From positions 372,001 to 436,000 of the forward strand of contig NZ_CP067099.1 of the NCBI RefSeq assembly GCF_016618195.1: DNA of 64,000 nt, in the 5' to 3' direction. Origin of the DNA: Providencia manganoxydans (lineage in GTDB: Bacteria; Pseudomonadota; Gammaproteobacteria; Enterobacterales; Enterobacteriaceae). The translations under genes were made by a program, and so were the position numbers. The number at the start of each line of letters is the position of its first letter. The first letter of the stretch is position 1. Positions 24,469 through 34,903 of the stretch are shown here, piece by piece. The notes below the pieces were generated by a model. The model had not been told where the DNA came from. It saw only the letters and a program-made list of their open reading frames with translations, and made no database searches.

Positions 24469-24594
24469 TATACTCGTTATACTTCAAGTGGCAGTGTTGT
24501 GAACTGCATTCATTAGCACTAGTCCCATAGACTCTATACTCCTAGCGTTTCACTCACTTGTCGCCTACGCGCATTTTGAATTATTTAGAGCATA
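24469..24594. repeat. Intergenic inverted-repeat element, copy B (126 bp)
   Basis: Starts TATACTCGTTATACTTCAAG and ends with TTGAATTATTTAGAGCATA. Short form, in the opposite orientation to copy A. It lies between yidQ and yidE, where E. coli carries the small heat-shock genes ibpA and ibpB. Confidence 0.88.
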
Positions 24595-24916
24595 TTGTTT
24601 CATGTGGCAATAATAGCTCAAAATGCAAAATTCACAATCCACAGCATAATATGAATCATTGGTTTTGTATTAGAAATATCGATAAATATTTAAACTAAAT
24701 ATTTTTATTTGTAAAAGACGTTAATTAGTATCAGTGAATGTTTAATTTGTATGTACATAATCAATTTATACGCATATATGGCGTTTTAATTTGCTTTGAA
24801 CTGTGTGCTATTGCACATATTACTTTGTTTTTATTTGGCACAATCGATTCAGTTACATGTTTTTATCTTGAACGTAATACTTTGTTAGTGACTTTTCGTC
24901 AAAAGGATAGCGGTTT
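24595..24916. other. Gap between repeat B and yidE
   Basis: Very AT-rich leader and promoter region of yidE. A 60-codon open frame (24738-24920) overlaps the yidE start by ATGA but has no ribosome site and no recognisable family, so I do not call it. No ibpA or ibpB remnant is seen. Confidence 0.5.
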
Positions 24917-26575
24917 ATGAGTGAATTAGCTCTTACTGTGAGTTTGTTGGCGTTGGCTGCTGCACTGGGTTTATGGATTGGTAATTGGAAAATCCGCAAC
25001 GTTGGCCTTGGTATTGGTGGCGTGCTATTTGGTGGGATAATTGTTGGCCATTTTGCCCAAAGTTATGGGTTACAGTTAAACCGACACATGCTGCACTTCA
25101 TTCAGGAGTTTGGTCTGATCTTGTTTGTTTATACCATTGGTATTCAAGTTGGGCCTGGGTTCTTTTCATCATTGCGCGTATCCGGTTTGAAACTGAATGG
25201 TTTTGCCTTATTAGTCGTTGTGCTTGGGGCCATTGTCACTGCAATTATCTATAAATCCGCCAATATTCCGTTGCCAATCATCTTAGGGATCTTTTCTGGG
25301 GCCGTGACTAACACGCCTTCATTAGGGGCAGGGCAGCAAATCTTAACGGATTTAGGTTCCGACCCTACATTAGTTGGGCAAATGGGGATGGGTTATGCGA
25401 TGGCTTATCCCATGGGGATTTGCGGTATTTTGTTGGTGATGTGGTTAATCCGTATTATTTTTAGAATCGCTGTTGATAAAGAAGCCTCTGCATTTAATAG
25501 CCAAAGTATTCATCAACGAGAAACATTGCAAACCATGAATATTGCGGTACGTAATACCAACCTTGATGGTCTTATGATGCAGGACATACCTTTGCTTGGT
25601 AGTGATGAGATAGTTTGCTCAAGGTTGAAAAGGGGCGAAATGCTAATGGTTCCTCAACCGACAACTGAAATTCAATTGGGAGATTTACTTCATGTTGTAG
25701 GGCAAAAGGATGATCTCAATAAAGTTCGCCTGATATTAGGTGAAGAAGTGGATGCATCATTATCAACATCGGGTTCTACATTACATTCGGTAAGAGTTGT
25801 TGTGACCAACGATGCGGTGCTAAGTAAACGTCTACGTGATCTTAACCTTAAGCAAAAATACGATGTTGTGGTGACTCGCCTTAACCGTGCGGGTATTGAA
25901 CTTGTTGCTAATAATAATTCGACTCTGCAATTCGGCGATATTCTCAATATTGTTGGGAGGCCTGAATCAATAGAAGCGGTTAGCGCATTGTTGGGGAATG
26001 CGAAACAAAAACTGCAACAAGTACAAATGTTACCTGTTTTTATTGGTATTGGTCTGGGGGTTGTTTTAGGTTCTATACCCATTTTTATACCCGGTTTTCC
26101 TGCGGCCTTAAAACTAGGCTTGGCTGGTGGACCTTTAGTGATTGCACTGATTTTAGGCCGTATCGGTACGATAGGGCGGCTATATTGGTTTATGCCACCA
26201 AGCGCTAACCTCGCCTTAAGAGAACTTGGAATAGTGATGTTTCTTGCCGTTGTTGGATTGAATTCCGGCGGAGGTTTTATTGATACCTTAATTAAAGGTG
26301 ATGGTTTGACTTGGATTGGTTACGGGTTGCTGATTACATTCGTGCCACTATTCATCACTGGTCTTGTGGCACGCATTTTTGGCAAAATGAACTATCTCAG
26401 TTTATGTGGAGTGTTGGCGGGATCAATGACGGATCCACCTGCATTGGCATTTGCTAATAATATTCACCCAACCAGTGGTGCTCCGGCACTTTCATATGCG
26501 ACAGTTTATCCTTTAGCCATGTTTCTGCGTATTATCTCACCACAATTATTGGCTATTTTGTTTTGGGCACTGTAA
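24917..26575 (+). CDS. yidE: YidE, AspT/YbjL-family transporter
   Basis: Putative membrane exchanger of 552 residues (E. coli YidE 553). The layout is characteristic: an N-terminal membrane half, two tandem TrkA_C (RCK_C) cytoplasmic domains at about residues 195-360, then a C-terminal membrane half, with the repeated family motif around [14 protein letters not shown] and [13 protein letters not shown]. Relatives include the aspartate:alanine exchanger AspT; the YidE substrate is unknown. AAGGA lies nine bases before the ATG. Flanked by repeat copies B and C. Confidence 0.92.
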   Translation: MSELALTVSLLALAAALGLWIGNWKIRNVGLGIGGVLFGGIIVGHFAQSYGLQLNRHMLHFIQEFGLILFVYTIGIQVGPGFFSSLRVSGLKLNGFALLVVVLGAIVTAIIYKSANIPLPIILGIFSGAVTNTPSLGAGQQILTDLGSDPTLVGQMGMGYAMAYPMGICGILLVMWLIRIIFRIAVDKEASAFNSQSIHQRETLQTMNIAVRNTNLDGLMMQDIPLLGSDEIVCSRLKRGEMLMVPQPTTEIQLGDLLHVVGQKDDLNKVRLILGEEVDASLSTSGSTLHSVRVVVTNDAVLSKRLRDLNLKQKYDVVVTRLNRAGIELVANNNSTLQFGDILNIVGRPESIEAVSALLGNAKQKLQQVQMLPVFIGIGLGVVLGSIPIFIPGFPAALKLGLAGGPLVIALILGRIGTIGRLYWFMPPSANLALRELGIVMFLAVVGLNSGGGFIDTLIKGDGLTWIGYGLLITFVPLFITGLVARIFGKMNYLSLCGVLAGSMTDPPALAFANNIHPTSGAPALSYATVYPLAMFLRIISPQLLAILFWAL

Positions 26576-26598
26576 TGGGGCGGCAACGAAAAAATATA

Positions 26599-26725
26599 TA
26601 TACTCGTTATACTTCAAGTTGCAGGGTTGTTGACTACACTCAGCGAGTCGAGTCACAGAGTTTATCTATGCCCCCCGCCTATCTTCACTTGTCGCCTACC
26701 TGCATCTCGAATTATTTAGAGTATA
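26599..26725. repeat. Intergenic inverted-repeat element, copy C (127 bp)
   Basis: Starts TATACTCGTTATACTTCAAG and ends CATCTCGAATTATTTAGA then GTATA. Short form, same orientation as copy B. It begins 24 bases after the yidE stop. Confidence 0.9.
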
Positions 26726-26848
26726 TTCGTTCAAATAGCAGTAAAAAAGATGCTTATTCCATCAATGGATAGATACGAAAAGTGATTTAATGAAGATGAA
26801 TGATATTCGTAATGTAATTCTTAATTACGGAGTTCTCGCTAATTTTTT

Positions 26849-26878
26849 GCCCTTTTAATTAAAAAGGGCTTTTTTTTT
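26849..26878 (+). terminator. Terminator downstream of yidE
   Basis: GCCCTTTT stem and its complement around AATTA, followed by nine T. Strong intrinsic terminator, about 270 bases after the yidE stop. A 22-codon open frame (26790-26858) ends inside its loop. Between repeat C and this hairpin I see no other feature. Confidence 0.85.
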
Positions 26879-26933
26879 ACCTAAAATAAAACGCTAGTGT
26901 TCTGGGGCGTGGTAGATTTTAGGATCATAAACA

Positions 26934-26964
26934 GTAAAAAGACGGTGTGATTTAACCCACCGTC
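26934..26964 (-). terminator. avtA terminator
   Basis: On the minus strand, GACGGTG pairs with CACCGTC across a nine to ten base loop and is followed by TTTTT. Intrinsic terminator 24 bases after the avtA stop. Confidence 0.85.
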
Positions 26965-26987
26965 ACTTGATATTGATATATCAGCTA

Positions 26988-28244
26988 TCAGCACTCAACA
27001 GTTTGGTAAGCTAGCTCTAATTCTTCTGCGAGGATTGCGATACCTTTCTCTATTTTTTCAGGCTCAGGTACATAATTCATACGCATACATTGGTGAGCAT
27101 GCGGCCAATTTTCTTCAATACCGGGGAAGAAATAATGACCCGGAACCATTAATACACCGCGTTTTTTCAAACGTTGGTAAAGTTCTAAACTGGTAATTGG
27201 CAAATCTTTAAACCATAACCACAAGAAAATAGCGCCTTCAGGTTTATGGATCAGGCATTTATCTTCCGGGATATAACGGCGAATGATGTTAATAACCTCT
27301 TCCACGCGTTGTTTATAAAAAGGGCCAATAACATTTTGGGATAAAGAGATCAGTTCATCGCGTTGCAGCATTTCTAATGCTAATGCAGGGCCAATCCCGC
27401 CGGGAGCTAGGCTAATAATGCCATTCATATTACTCACTGCTTCAATGATTTCTTCGTTAGCAATGATGATCCCACAACGAGTGCCGGGTAAGCCAAGCTT
27501 CGATAAGCTCATGCAAAGAATGACATTATCATTCCAAAATGGGGTAGCTTCACTGAAGATAATGCCTGGAAAAGGTACACCGTAAGCATTATCAATCAAT
27601 AATGGGATGTTGTGCTGTTTGGCTAATTGATCAAGGTGTACAACTTCCTCATCAGTGATCACATTCCCAGTGGGATTAGTTGGACGTGAAACACAAATAA
27701 CCCCAATATCTTTAGTGACCTCTAATGTATTGAAGTCAACCCGATATTTAAATTGACCATTTGGTAGATATTCAATTTGAGGTTTGTTTGCCACAAATAA
27801 ATCATCATCCAAGCCTGAGTCCGCATACCCAACGTATTCAGGGGCGAGAGGGAATAGGACTTTACGGGTGATACCATCTTCAAAACGACCAGCAAGCAAG
27901 TTAAATAGGTAGAAAAACGCACTTTGGCTGCCGTTAGATAGCGCAATATTTTTTGCACTGATATTCCAGCCTAGTTTCGCTTTTAGGGTTGCCGCTAGCG
28001 CTTTCAACATGGCATCTTTGCCTTGTGGCCCATCGTAGTTGCACAACGTATCAGTTAACTTACCGTTTGCACTCATTTCAGCTAATAGCTTTTGGAAATA
28101 CTCATCCATTTCAGGGATATGAGCAGGGTTACCACCGCCAAGCATAATTGCTCCCGGGGTTCTGAGGCCATCATTCAAGTCTTTCATCAATGTTGAGATA
28201 CCTGAATTTTGAGCGAACTTATTACCGAATTTAGAAAATATCAT
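26988..28244 (-). CDS. avtA: Valine-pyruvate aminotransferase AvtA
   Basis: Class I PLP aminotransferase of 418 residues (E. coli AvtA 417), nearly collinear with it. It moves the amino group between alanine/pyruvate and valine/2-ketoisovalerate. The PLP Lys is K249 in SLSKLGLPG. The cofactor-contacting SRPTNPTGNV, DNAYG and the substrate Arg in the C-terminal HQCMRMNYVPEP are present. Monocistronic, with its own terminator. Confidence 0.96.
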   Translation of the reverse strand: MIFSKFGNKFAQNSGISTLMKDLNDGLRTPGAIMLGGGNPAHIPEMDEYFQKLLAEMSANGKLTDTLCNYDGPQGKDAMLKALAATLKAKLGWNISAKNIALSNGSQSAFFYLFNLLAGRFEDGITRKVLFPLAPEYVGYADSGLDDDLFVANKPQIEYLPNGQFKYRVDFNTLEVTKDIGVICVSRPTNPTGNVITDEEVVHLDQLAKQHNIPLLIDNAYGVPFPGIIFSEATPFWNDNVILCMSLSKLGLPGTRCGIIIANEEIIEAVSNMNGIISLAPGGIGPALALEMLQRDELISLSQNVIGPFYKQRVEEVINIIRRYIPEDKCLIHKPEGAIFLWLWFKDLPITSLELYQRLKKRGVLMVPGHYFFPGIEENWPHAHQCMRMNYVPEPEKIEKGIAILAEELELAYQTVEC

Positions 28245-28450
28245 CTCATTTATTCACATATTGTTAAGTAAGTTGTTAATAGAATTTAAAACATACTCCG
28301 CCAAACCGCAGAGTTCAACCGCTAGAACTGATTGATGCTTGACACTAAATTCTAAATAACTATTAACATTCAGTTTAATCTCTTTGTCAATTAATCATAA
28401 GCTAGTGAATATTACTTTTGGTTCGCGAAGTGATGCTAATTCGTTCTAAT

Positions 28451-29014
28451 TTATTTATATTGGCAGCAACCCATTAAATGGTCATTTATCATGCCAGTAG
28501 CTTGCATAAAGGCGTAGCAAGTAATGGAGCCTACAAATTTGAACCCTCGCTTTTTAAGGGCTTTTGACAGTGTTTTTGATAATGCAGTTTCAGCGGGAAC
28601 TTGGGAAGAAGATCGCCATTGATTCACAATGGGTTGGTTATTAACAAACTGCCAAATAAAGCTGGAAAATTCCTCTCCATTTTCTGCCATTTGCAGGTAG
28701 GCTTTGGCGTTGGCAATGATCGCGTTAATTTTGGCTCGATTGCGGATAATGCGTGGATCTTGCATTAAGCGTTCAACATCACCTTCTGTCATTAATGCCA
28801 CTTTTTTTGGATCAAATTGATGGAAGAGTTCACGATAGTTTTGGCGTTTTTTTAAAATCGTGTACCAAGACAACCCTGCTTGCTGACCTTCAAGGCAAAT
28901 CATTTCAAATAACTGTTGGTTATCTTTAGTAGGTTTACCCCATTCATTATCATGATAGGCAATATATTCAGGGTCTTGATTAACCCATTGACAGCGAATT
29001 GGTGGTGAATTCAT
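28451..29014 (-). CDS. tag: DNA-3-methyladenine glycosylase I
   Basis: Base-excision repair enzyme of 187 residues that removes 3-methyladenine. All four zinc ligands of the Tag family can be placed: C8, H21, H179 and C183. The central region EMICLEGQQAGLSW carries the conserved Glu and Trp of the base-binding pocket. Divergent from glyQ. In E. coli tag and glyQS lie in the same chromosomal neighbourhood but are not adjacent. Confidence 0.95.
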   Translation of the reverse strand: MNSPPIRCQWVNQDPEYIAYHDNEWGKPTKDNQQLFEMICLEGQQAGLSWYTILKKRQNYRELFHQFDPKKVALMTEGDVERLMQDPRIIRNRAKINAIIANAKAYLQMAENGEEFSSFIWQFVNNQPIVNQWRSSSQVPAETALSKTLSKALKKRGFKFVGSITCYAFMQATGMINDHLMGCCQYK

Positions 29015-29210
29015 GTGATATCCATCTTGTGGGTATTGAGAGAACTATTTACCTATTTATACTGTATAAGTATCCAGTTTAAAAGTGATGAAAACAAATT
29101 TTTTTAATTTATAGGGTAAATAGACACCGATTCAGTGCTGTATATCTGACGGTCAAAGGGTATACTGACGTACTTTCTTTTAAATCATATGCATCGCGTG
29201 CGGATCTAAC

Positions 29211-30119
29211 ATGCAAAAGTTTGATACCAAAACCTTCCAAGGTCTCATCCTGACATTACAGGATTACTGGGCGCGCCAAGGCTGTACCATTGTTCAACCA
29301 CTGGACATGGAAGTTGGCGCAGGAACCTCTCACCCTATGACGTGCTTACGTGCGTTAGGGCCTGAACCTATTGCTGCGGCTTATGTTCAACCTTCACGTC
29401 GCCCAACGGATGGCCGTTACGGGGAAAACCCAAATCGCCTTCAACATTATTATCAGTTCCAAGTGATTATTAAACCATCACCTGACAATATTCAAGAGCT
29501 TTACTTGGGCTCATTGAAGGAGCTGGGTATTGACCCAACGGTTCATGACATCCGTTTTGTTGAAGATAACTGGGAGAACCCAACATTAGGTGCTTGGGGA
29601 CTTGGCTGGGAAGTTTGGCTAAACGGTATGGAAGTCACTCAGTTTACCTATTTCCAACAAGTTGGTGGATTAGAGTGCAAACCTGTAACAGGCGAAATCA
29701 CCTATGGTCTTGAGCGTCTTGCTATGTATATTCAAGGCGTTGATAGTGTTTATGATCTCGTTTGGTGTGATGGCCCTCTTGGTAAAACGACCTATGGTGA
29801 TATTTATCATCAAAATGAAGTTGAGCAATCAACTTATAACTTTGAATATGCCAACGTAGATTTCCTCTTCAAATGTTTTGAAGAGTATGAAAAAGAAGCG
29901 CAGTACTTATTATCTCTCGAAAAACCACTGCCGCTTCCTGCGTATGAGCGTATTTTAAAAGCCGCTCATACTTTTAACTTGTTGGATGCTCGCAAGGCCA
30001 TTTCTGTCACTGAACGCCAACGTTATATTTTACGTATCCGTACCCTGACGAAAGGGGTCGCCGAAGCTTATTATGCTTCTCGCGAAGCGCTCGGATTCCC
30101 AATGTGTCATAAGAATTAA
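29211..30119 (+). CDS. glyQ: Glycyl-tRNA synthetase alpha subunit
   Basis: Catalytic alpha subunit, 302 residues, of the bacterial alpha2-beta2 glycyl-tRNA synthetase. Class II features: the motif-2-like [21 protein letters not shown] and motif-3-like [12 protein letters not shown]. The start [20 protein letters not shown] is the family N-terminus. glyS follows nine bases downstream. TATACT at 29161-29166 is a plausible -10 box. Confidence 0.98.
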   Translation: MQKFDTKTFQGLILTLQDYWARQGCTIVQPLDMEVGAGTSHPMTCLRALGPEPIAAAYVQPSRRPTDGRYGENPNRLQHYYQFQVIIKPSPDNIQELYLGSLKELGIDPTVHDIRFVEDNWENPTLGAWGLGWEVWLNGMEVTQFTYFQQVGGLECKPVTGEITYGLERLAMYIQGVDSVYDLVWCDGPLGKTTYGDIYHQNEVEQSTYNFEYANVDFLFKCFEEYEKEAQYLLSLEKPLPLPAYERILKAAHTFNLLDARKAISVTERQRYILRIRTLTKGVAEAYYASREALGFPMCHKN

Positions 30120-30128
30120 GAGGCTGTC

Positions 30129-32198
30129 ATGACTCAACAGACTTTCCTAGTGGAAATCGGCACAGAAGAGTTACCGCCGAAGGCTCTTCGTTCGTTAGCT
30201 GAATCATTTGCGGCAAACTTTACCGCTGAACTTGATAGCGCAGATATTGCGCATGGTGAAGTGAGCTGGTTTGCGGCACCTCGCCGTTTAGCATTAAAAG
30301 TAGCTTCACTGGCGGATGCATCACCTGATCGTGAAGTCGAAAAACGCGGCCCTGCAATTTCAGCCGCATTTGGTGCCGATGGTCAACCGACTAAAGCGGC
30401 AGAAGGCTGGGCTCGCGGTTGTGGCATTACGGTTGATCAAGCAGAACGTTTGACGACAGATAAAGGCGAATGGCTGCTGTATCGTGCTCAAGTTAAAGGT
30501 GTCGCAGTCGGTGAATTATTGGTTGATATGGTCAGCCGCTCACTGGCTAAACTGCCAATTCCAAAATTAATGCGTTGGGGCGATAAAGAGACTCATTTTG
30601 TTCGTCCTGTACATACCGTAACATTGTTGTTAGGCAGTGATGTGGTAGAAGGTGAGGTTCTTGGCATTAAGAGTGGACGTACCATTCGTGGACACCGTTT
30701 TATGGGTGAGGCGGAGTTCACTATTGATAATGCAGACCAATATCCTGCGATCCTGCGTGAACGTGGTAAAGTGATTGCTGACTACGAAGAACGTAAAGCG
30801 ACGATTAAAGCGGATGCAGAAAAAGCAGCACTTGCGCTTGGTGGTAAGGCAGATTTAACCAATAGTTTGCTGGAAGAAGTCGCTTCATTGGTTGAATGGC
30901 CGGTTGTTTTAACGGCTAAATTTGAAGATAAATTCTTGGCTGTTCCTTCTGAAGCATTGGTTTATACCATGAAAGGGGATCAGAAATATTTCCCTGTTTA
31001 TGATAATTCAGGCAATTTGATGCCTAATTTCATTTTCGTCGCCAATATTGAGTCTTCTGATCCCCAACAGATTATTTCAGGTAACGAAAAAGTGGTTCGC
31101 CCACGTTTGGCGGATGCTGAATTCTTCTTTAAAACCGACCGTAAACAGCGTTTGGAAGATAATTTACCCCGTTTAGAAACCGTCTTGTTCCAGCAGCAAT
31201 TAGGGACATTACGTGATAAAACTGATCGTTTGGAAGCATTAGCGGGCTGGGTAGCAAGTAAAATTGGCGCAGATGTTAATCATGCAACGCGCGCAGGTTT
31301 GCTGGCTAAATGTGACCTCATGACCAATATGGTATTTGAGTTTACCGATACGCAAGGTGTGATGGGTATGCATTATGCACGTCACGACGGTGAATCGGAA
31401 GATGTTGCATTAGCATTGAAAGAGCAATACCAACCTCGCTTCGCGGGTGATGATCTACCTTCGACGGATGTTTCAGCGGCGTTAGCAATAGCCGAAAAAA
31501 TGGATACCTTAGCGGGTATTTTTGGCATTGGTCAGCATCCTAAAGGGGATAAAGACCCGTTTGCGTTGCGTCGCGCGGCACTAGGTGTACTGCGTATTAT
31601 TGTTGAGAAAGGTTATCAGCTTGATTTGGTTGAAATGACCGAAGAAGCGGTACGTCTCTATGGCGATAAACTGACCAACAAAAATGTGGTTGATGATGTA
31701 GTTGAGTTTATGCTGGGTCGTTTCCGTTCTTGGTATCAAGAGCTAGGTTACAGTATCGATACTATTCAAGCGGTACTGGCTCGTCGTCCAACTGCACCTG
31801 CTGATTTCGATGCCCGTGTTAAAGCGGTGAGCCATTTCCGCACATTGGAAGATGCAGCAGCACTAGCCGCAGCGAATAAACGAGTTTCTAATATTTTGAG
31901 TAAATCAAATGAGAAACTGTCTGATAAGGTGTTGGCATCGGTACTCAAAGCGCCAGAAGAAGTGAAATTGGCAACGCATTTGGTTGTGCTACAAGAAAAA
32001 CTTGAACCAATGTTTGCTGAACGTAACTACCAAGAAGCTTTAGTTGAGCTGGCATCATTGCGTGAAGTTGTTGATGCTTTCTTTGTTGGTGTCATGGTAA
32101 TGGATGAAGACGAAGCGGTTCGTGTTAATCGTTTAACGTTATTAAGCCAATTACGTGAGCTGTTCTTGAAAGTTGCAGATATTTCGTTACTGCAATAA
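30129..32198 (+). CDS. glyS: Glycyl-tRNA synthetase beta subunit
   Basis: Beta subunit of 689 residues, the same length as in E. coli, which binds tRNA-Gly and is needed for activity. The N-terminal [16 protein letters not shown], an HD-like central region ([25 protein letters not shown]) and the C-terminal anticodon-binding DALR-type domain are present. Co-transcribed with glyQ and ended by an intrinsic terminator. Confidence 0.98.
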   Translation: MTQQTFLVEIGTEELPPKALRSLAESFAANFTAELDSADIAHGEVSWFAAPRRLALKVASLADASPDREVEKRGPAISAAFGADGQPTKAAEGWARGCGITVDQAERLTTDKGEWLLYRAQVKGVAVGELLVDMVSRSLAKLPIPKLMRWGDKETHFVRPVHTVTLLLGSDVVEGEVLGIKSGRTIRGHRFMGEAEFTIDNADQYPAILRERGKVIADYEERKATIKADAEKAALALGGKADLTNSLLEEVASLVEWPVVLTAKFEDKFLAVPSEALVYTMKGDQKYFPVYDNSGNLMPNFIFVANIESSDPQQIISGNEKVVRPRLADAEFFFKTDRKQRLEDNLPRLETVLFQQQLGTLRDKTDRLEALAGWVASKIGADVNHATRAGLLAKCDLMTNMVFEFTDTQGVMGMHYARHDGESEDVALALKEQYQPRFAGDDLPSTDVSAALAIAEKMDTLAGIFGIGQHPKGDKDPFALRRAALGVLRIIVEKGYQLDLVEMTEEAVRLYGDKLTNKNVVDDVVEFMLGRFRSWYQELGYSIDTIQAVLARRPTAPADFDARVKAVSHFRTLEDAAALAAANKRVSNILSKSNEKLSDKVLASVLKAPEEVKLATHLVVLQEKLEPMFAERNYQEALVELASLREVVDAFFVGVMVMDEDEAVRVNRLTLLSQLRELFLKVADISLLQ

Positions 32199-32228
32199 TA
32201 CAAGACATCTCAGTAATATAAGGCAACC

Positions 32229-32266
32229 GACGCTCGCAGTAGTAATCTGCGGGCGTTTATTTTTTG
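32229..32266 (+). terminator. glyQS terminator
   Basis: CGCTCGCAG pairs with CTGCGGGCG (one G-T pair) around TAGTAAT, followed by TTTATTTTTT. Confidence 0.85.
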
Positions 32267-32346
32267 TAGTAAAAGTGTAATTGGTTAAAAAACCACATCA
32301 AGTTGATGGTTTTATCGACATACAAACAAATTTAGTGAAAAATGGG

Positions 32347-32375
32347 TTGACGGATCGCGCTCTCAACAGTATGAT
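32347..32375 (+). promoter_or_regulatory. tRNA-Pro promoter
   Basis: TTGACG, a 17-base spacer, then TATGAT: a near-consensus sigma-70 promoter whose start point would fall six to eight bases upstream of the mature tRNA 5' end at 32388. Confidence 0.85.
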
Positions 32376-32387
32376 TCACCTCGTTTT

Positions 32388-32464
32388 CGGCGAGTAGCGC
32401 AGCTTGGTAGCGCAACTGGTTTGGGACCAGTGGGTCGGAGGTTCGAATCCTCTCTCGCCGACCA
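32388..32464 (+). tRNA. proM: tRNA-Pro (anticodon UGG)
   Basis: A 77-base cloverleaf: acceptor stem CGGCGAG/CTCGCCG, D arm with GGTA, anticodon stem ACTGG/CCAGT with loop TTTGGGA (anticodon TGG), T arm GGAGGTTCGAATCCTCT, and encoded CCA end. As I recall it is the same sequence as E. coli proM. No repeated 3' end indicating an integrated element was found in the following 2 kb. Confidence 0.98.
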
Positions 32465-32470
32465 AATTTT

Positions 32471-32500
32471 AGAACCCAGCTTATAAAGCTGGGTTCTTTT
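32471..32500 (+). terminator. tRNA-Pro terminator
   Basis: AGAACCCAGCTT/AAGCTGGGTTCT stem around ATA, followed by TT, just after the tRNA. Confidence 0.9.
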
Positions 32501-32642
32501 ATGTCTGTAACTTTTGCATTTCTAATTCTACTTTCAGAACAACTTTGTTTCCTTTCTTCAACTTAATCTGCTTTTATATTTAGCACATCATTAGCCATCG
32601 CTATTTTGTATAGCTATGCAGTAGCTAGTCGTTGATTACCCA

Positions 32643-32762
32643 TAAACGCTAAATTATTCAAGGTGCAGCTAGGCGCTGAGTGAATGAATTGTTGACGGCA
32701 TAGAAAACTATGCGATTGGTGTGAGTGAGCCAAGCCACTGCAACTTGAAGTATGATGAGTAT
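32643..32762. repeat. Intergenic inverted-repeat element, copy D (about 120 bp)
   Basis: Begins TAAACGCTAAATTATTCAAG and ends CAACTTGAAGTATGATGAGT then AT. Shortest complete copy, same orientation as A. Its right end contains ATGATGAGTATG, which creates spurious upstream start codons in frame with the following tpsB gene. Confidence 0.82.
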
Positions 32763-32793
32763 GTATGGACTTTTCATGACAAGGATGCTGTTA

Positions 32794-34368
32794 ATGAAAG
32801 TGGTTTATCTATTATTGTTCTTATTATTATTAAAATGGCTACCTTCCTATGCAGGTGCAATGCCTATTATAAAAGAGCCTAAATCATCTTGTGTTGTCAT
32901 TAATCAGGTCTATTTTACCCCATTAAAGTTATTCCCTTTAGTCACCTCAAAACATGTTAGCGAGTGGAAATCAGCACTTGAAGGCTTGTGTGCTAGTGAC
33001 GAAACGTTGTTGGTGTATGCAGACTATCTCAATCAGCAATTAGCTGAGGTAGGGTACGTCACATCTTATATTCACTATCCACAACAAAATTTACTCTTCG
33101 GTTTGCTATATGTCGACCTAATAGCCGGAAAATTGCAGGGCATTGAGTTCCAAGATGGTGTTGATACAGGATGGTCATTGGCTAACGCTTTCCCTTTGCA
33201 GAGCGGGGATGTAGTGCACTTGCATCAATTAAATCAAGGGTTAGCGAATTTACGCAATACTCAGTTAGTACCTTATCAAATCCAGATCATGTCAGATAAT
33301 GAAAGGGACAACATGAATCAATTAATTATTCAACGTACAGCGGTGAGGGCATTTAAAGGACGGTTGTTATTTGAATCAAAACAGTCAAAAGAGCAGCCTA
33401 ATCAGGTTATTAGCCAAGTCGTTATGTTAGCCAACCCACTGCTATTGAATGATTTTTTCTTTTTTAGTCTAGATAGTGATATTGGGCAAGGGACGTCGAA
33501 AAAATTTAAATCTGCTTCGTTGTTATATTCAATTCCCTATCATTATTGGTTACTGAGTTTTTATGCAGGTTATCAAGAAAGCACTGCTTATAAAAACATC
33601 CAATTATTTGATCAAATAGCACTGAAAAATGACCTACGAAATCGCCTGCTATTAATGCAAGCAGAATATGTTTTGCATCGCTCATTGAATAGTACGACGT
33701 CAGCGAGTGTTGGAGCACAAGTTCAGACATTAGATGTTTTTTTAAATAATTATCGATTGAAGACTCAACAGCGTTTTAGCAGTTATGGTTTATTCGGTTT
33801 GTCACATAAGCGCGATTTCTTGCAAGGTAGCGTTGCTGTTTCAATCAGCTATAAGCAGAGCCTTGATTGGTTTGGTTCAACGAGGAAGCAAACCACAGGG
33901 TTAGATCGTGCACGTATTTATCAGTTTTCAGCCGATTATCAGCGACAATTTACATTTTTGAATCAACCAATGTATCACAGGCATGAAGTAGAGCTTCAAT
34001 TAAGTCATGCGAAGCTCGATCCTTTACTTGAAGTTAATACCATTACAGGCAGGTTTGGAATTAGAGGATTTACAGGTAGCTTACCGATTGAGAATGCAGG
34101 CGAAAATACGCTAAAGATTAAAAATGAGTGGGGATGGTTATTACCATGGCAAGAACATAAAATTTATAGTGGACTAGATTTTGCCTCTACATCCAATAAA
34201 CGAGCACATTTTTGGCAGAAAAATAAATTGGTTGGCGGTGAGGTTGGAATACAAGGGCAATACAAGCGCATGGGCTATAAAGTTTTTTTTGAATTACCAC
34301 TTTGGTATTCATCAACGATAAAAGCAGACCCTATTTTGTTAGGTGCAAAACTAAGTATTGATTACTAA
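32794..34368 (+). CDS. Two-partner secretion transporter (TpsB, ShlB/FhaC type)
   Basis: Outer-membrane transporter of the two-partner secretion (type Vb) pathway. From ATG 32794 it has 524 residues: a signal peptide (KVVYLLLFLLLLKW...AGA), a POTRA_2-like domain (YADYLNQQLAEVGYVTSYIHYP followed by GLLYVDLIAGKLQGIEF), then a predicted beta-barrel with the loop-6 signature IRGF in GRFGIRGFTGS. The frame extends to ATG 32752, but those codons belong to repeat D; AAGGA eight bases before 32794 supports the later start. No TpsA exoprotein gene lies on either side, so it is an orphan. The barrel is less conserved than typical ShlB or FhaC, so the cargo cannot be guessed. Confidence 0.82.
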   Translation: MKVVYLLLFLLLLKWLPSYAGAMPIIKEPKSSCVVINQVYFTPLKLFPLVTSKHVSEWKSALEGLCASDETLLVYADYLNQQLAEVGYVTSYIHYPQQNLLFGLLYVDLIAGKLQGIEFQDGVDTGWSLANAFPLQSGDVVHLHQLNQGLANLRNTQLVPYQIQIMSDNERDNMNQLIIQRTAVRAFKGRLLFESKQSKEQPNQVISQVVMLANPLLLNDFFFFSLDSDIGQGTSKKFKSASLLYSIPYHYWLLSFYAGYQESTAYKNIQLFDQIALKNDLRNRLLLMQAEYVLHRSLNSTTSASVGAQVQTLDVFLNNYRLKTQQRFSSYGLFGLSHKRDFLQGSVAVSISYKQSLDWFGSTRKQTTGLDRARIYQFSADYQRQFTFLNQPMYHRHEVELQLSHAKLDPLLEVNTITGRFGIRGFTGSLPIENAGENTLKIKNEWGWLLPWQEHKIYSGLDFASTSNKRAHFWQKNKLVGGEVGIQGQYKRMGYKVFFELPLWYSSTIKADPILLGAKLSIDY

Positions 34369-34903
34369 TCATCCAATTAAGAAGATATTGAATGGTGTAA
34401 AGAAGGAAATCAAGTTAATCAGGACTTTATTGAAGCAATTAACTAGTCAATAAAATGTTAATTATTTATAAGGTGGCCTTTTTTATCTGAATAAAAAATA
34501 AGCAAAATAATAACAGGCTAAAATAATATTTATCACAAAGTGCTTCAGAACTTTATGCCGCACTCTCTCAGATGCGACACTATTTTCGTTCAGTAATTCA
34601 GCACTTAATCACAAATATAAAAATAAATCACCCAGTGATAAAAACCTATTCGGTACACTTTTTATGGTTATTATCTCTGCCTTAATGAATTCTTGCCTGT
34701 ATAATAAACCAACATTACACGATAAATGTTTCTAAAATGTTATAAATTGGTTGTACTGTTAGTGAGAGATGCTATTGACGAAGTGAGCGACAGTTGATTA
34801 ATTGCACAGTGAATAACTAAAAATACAGATCCCTCATCTGTCATTATTAATGATGGTCTAGGGTTTTAAGCAAATAACACATGAACGCCACAGGAGCATA
34901 CAG
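34369..34903. other. Intergenic region between tpsB and dppA
   Basis: 535 bases, very AT-rich. In the tpsB frame just after its stop, codons 34381-34446 read as a 21-residue segment (EDIEWCKEGNQ, then VNQDFIEAIN) ending in TAG, with no start codon; possibly a gene remnant. The rest should contain the dppA promoter and leader. TTGACG near 34777 is the best -35 match, but no good -10 accompanies it. Confidence 0.4.

Noticed and set aside
24738..24920. 60-codon hydrophobic frame overlapping the yidE start by ATGA
   Set aside because: No ribosome site, unusual composition and no family resemblance; the overlap is probably chance in an AT-rich leader.
25690..26082. 130-codon frame antisense to yidE
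   Set aside because: Lies entirely inside a well-supported gene on the other strand; composition is that of a shadow frame.
26563..26772. 69-codon frame running from the yidE end through repeat C
   Set aside because: Its codons are the repeat itself; no independent coding evidence.
32388..34903. Genomic island integrated at tRNA-Pro
   Set aside because: Only one gene follows, no integrase is present, and no duplicate of the tRNA 3' end was found.
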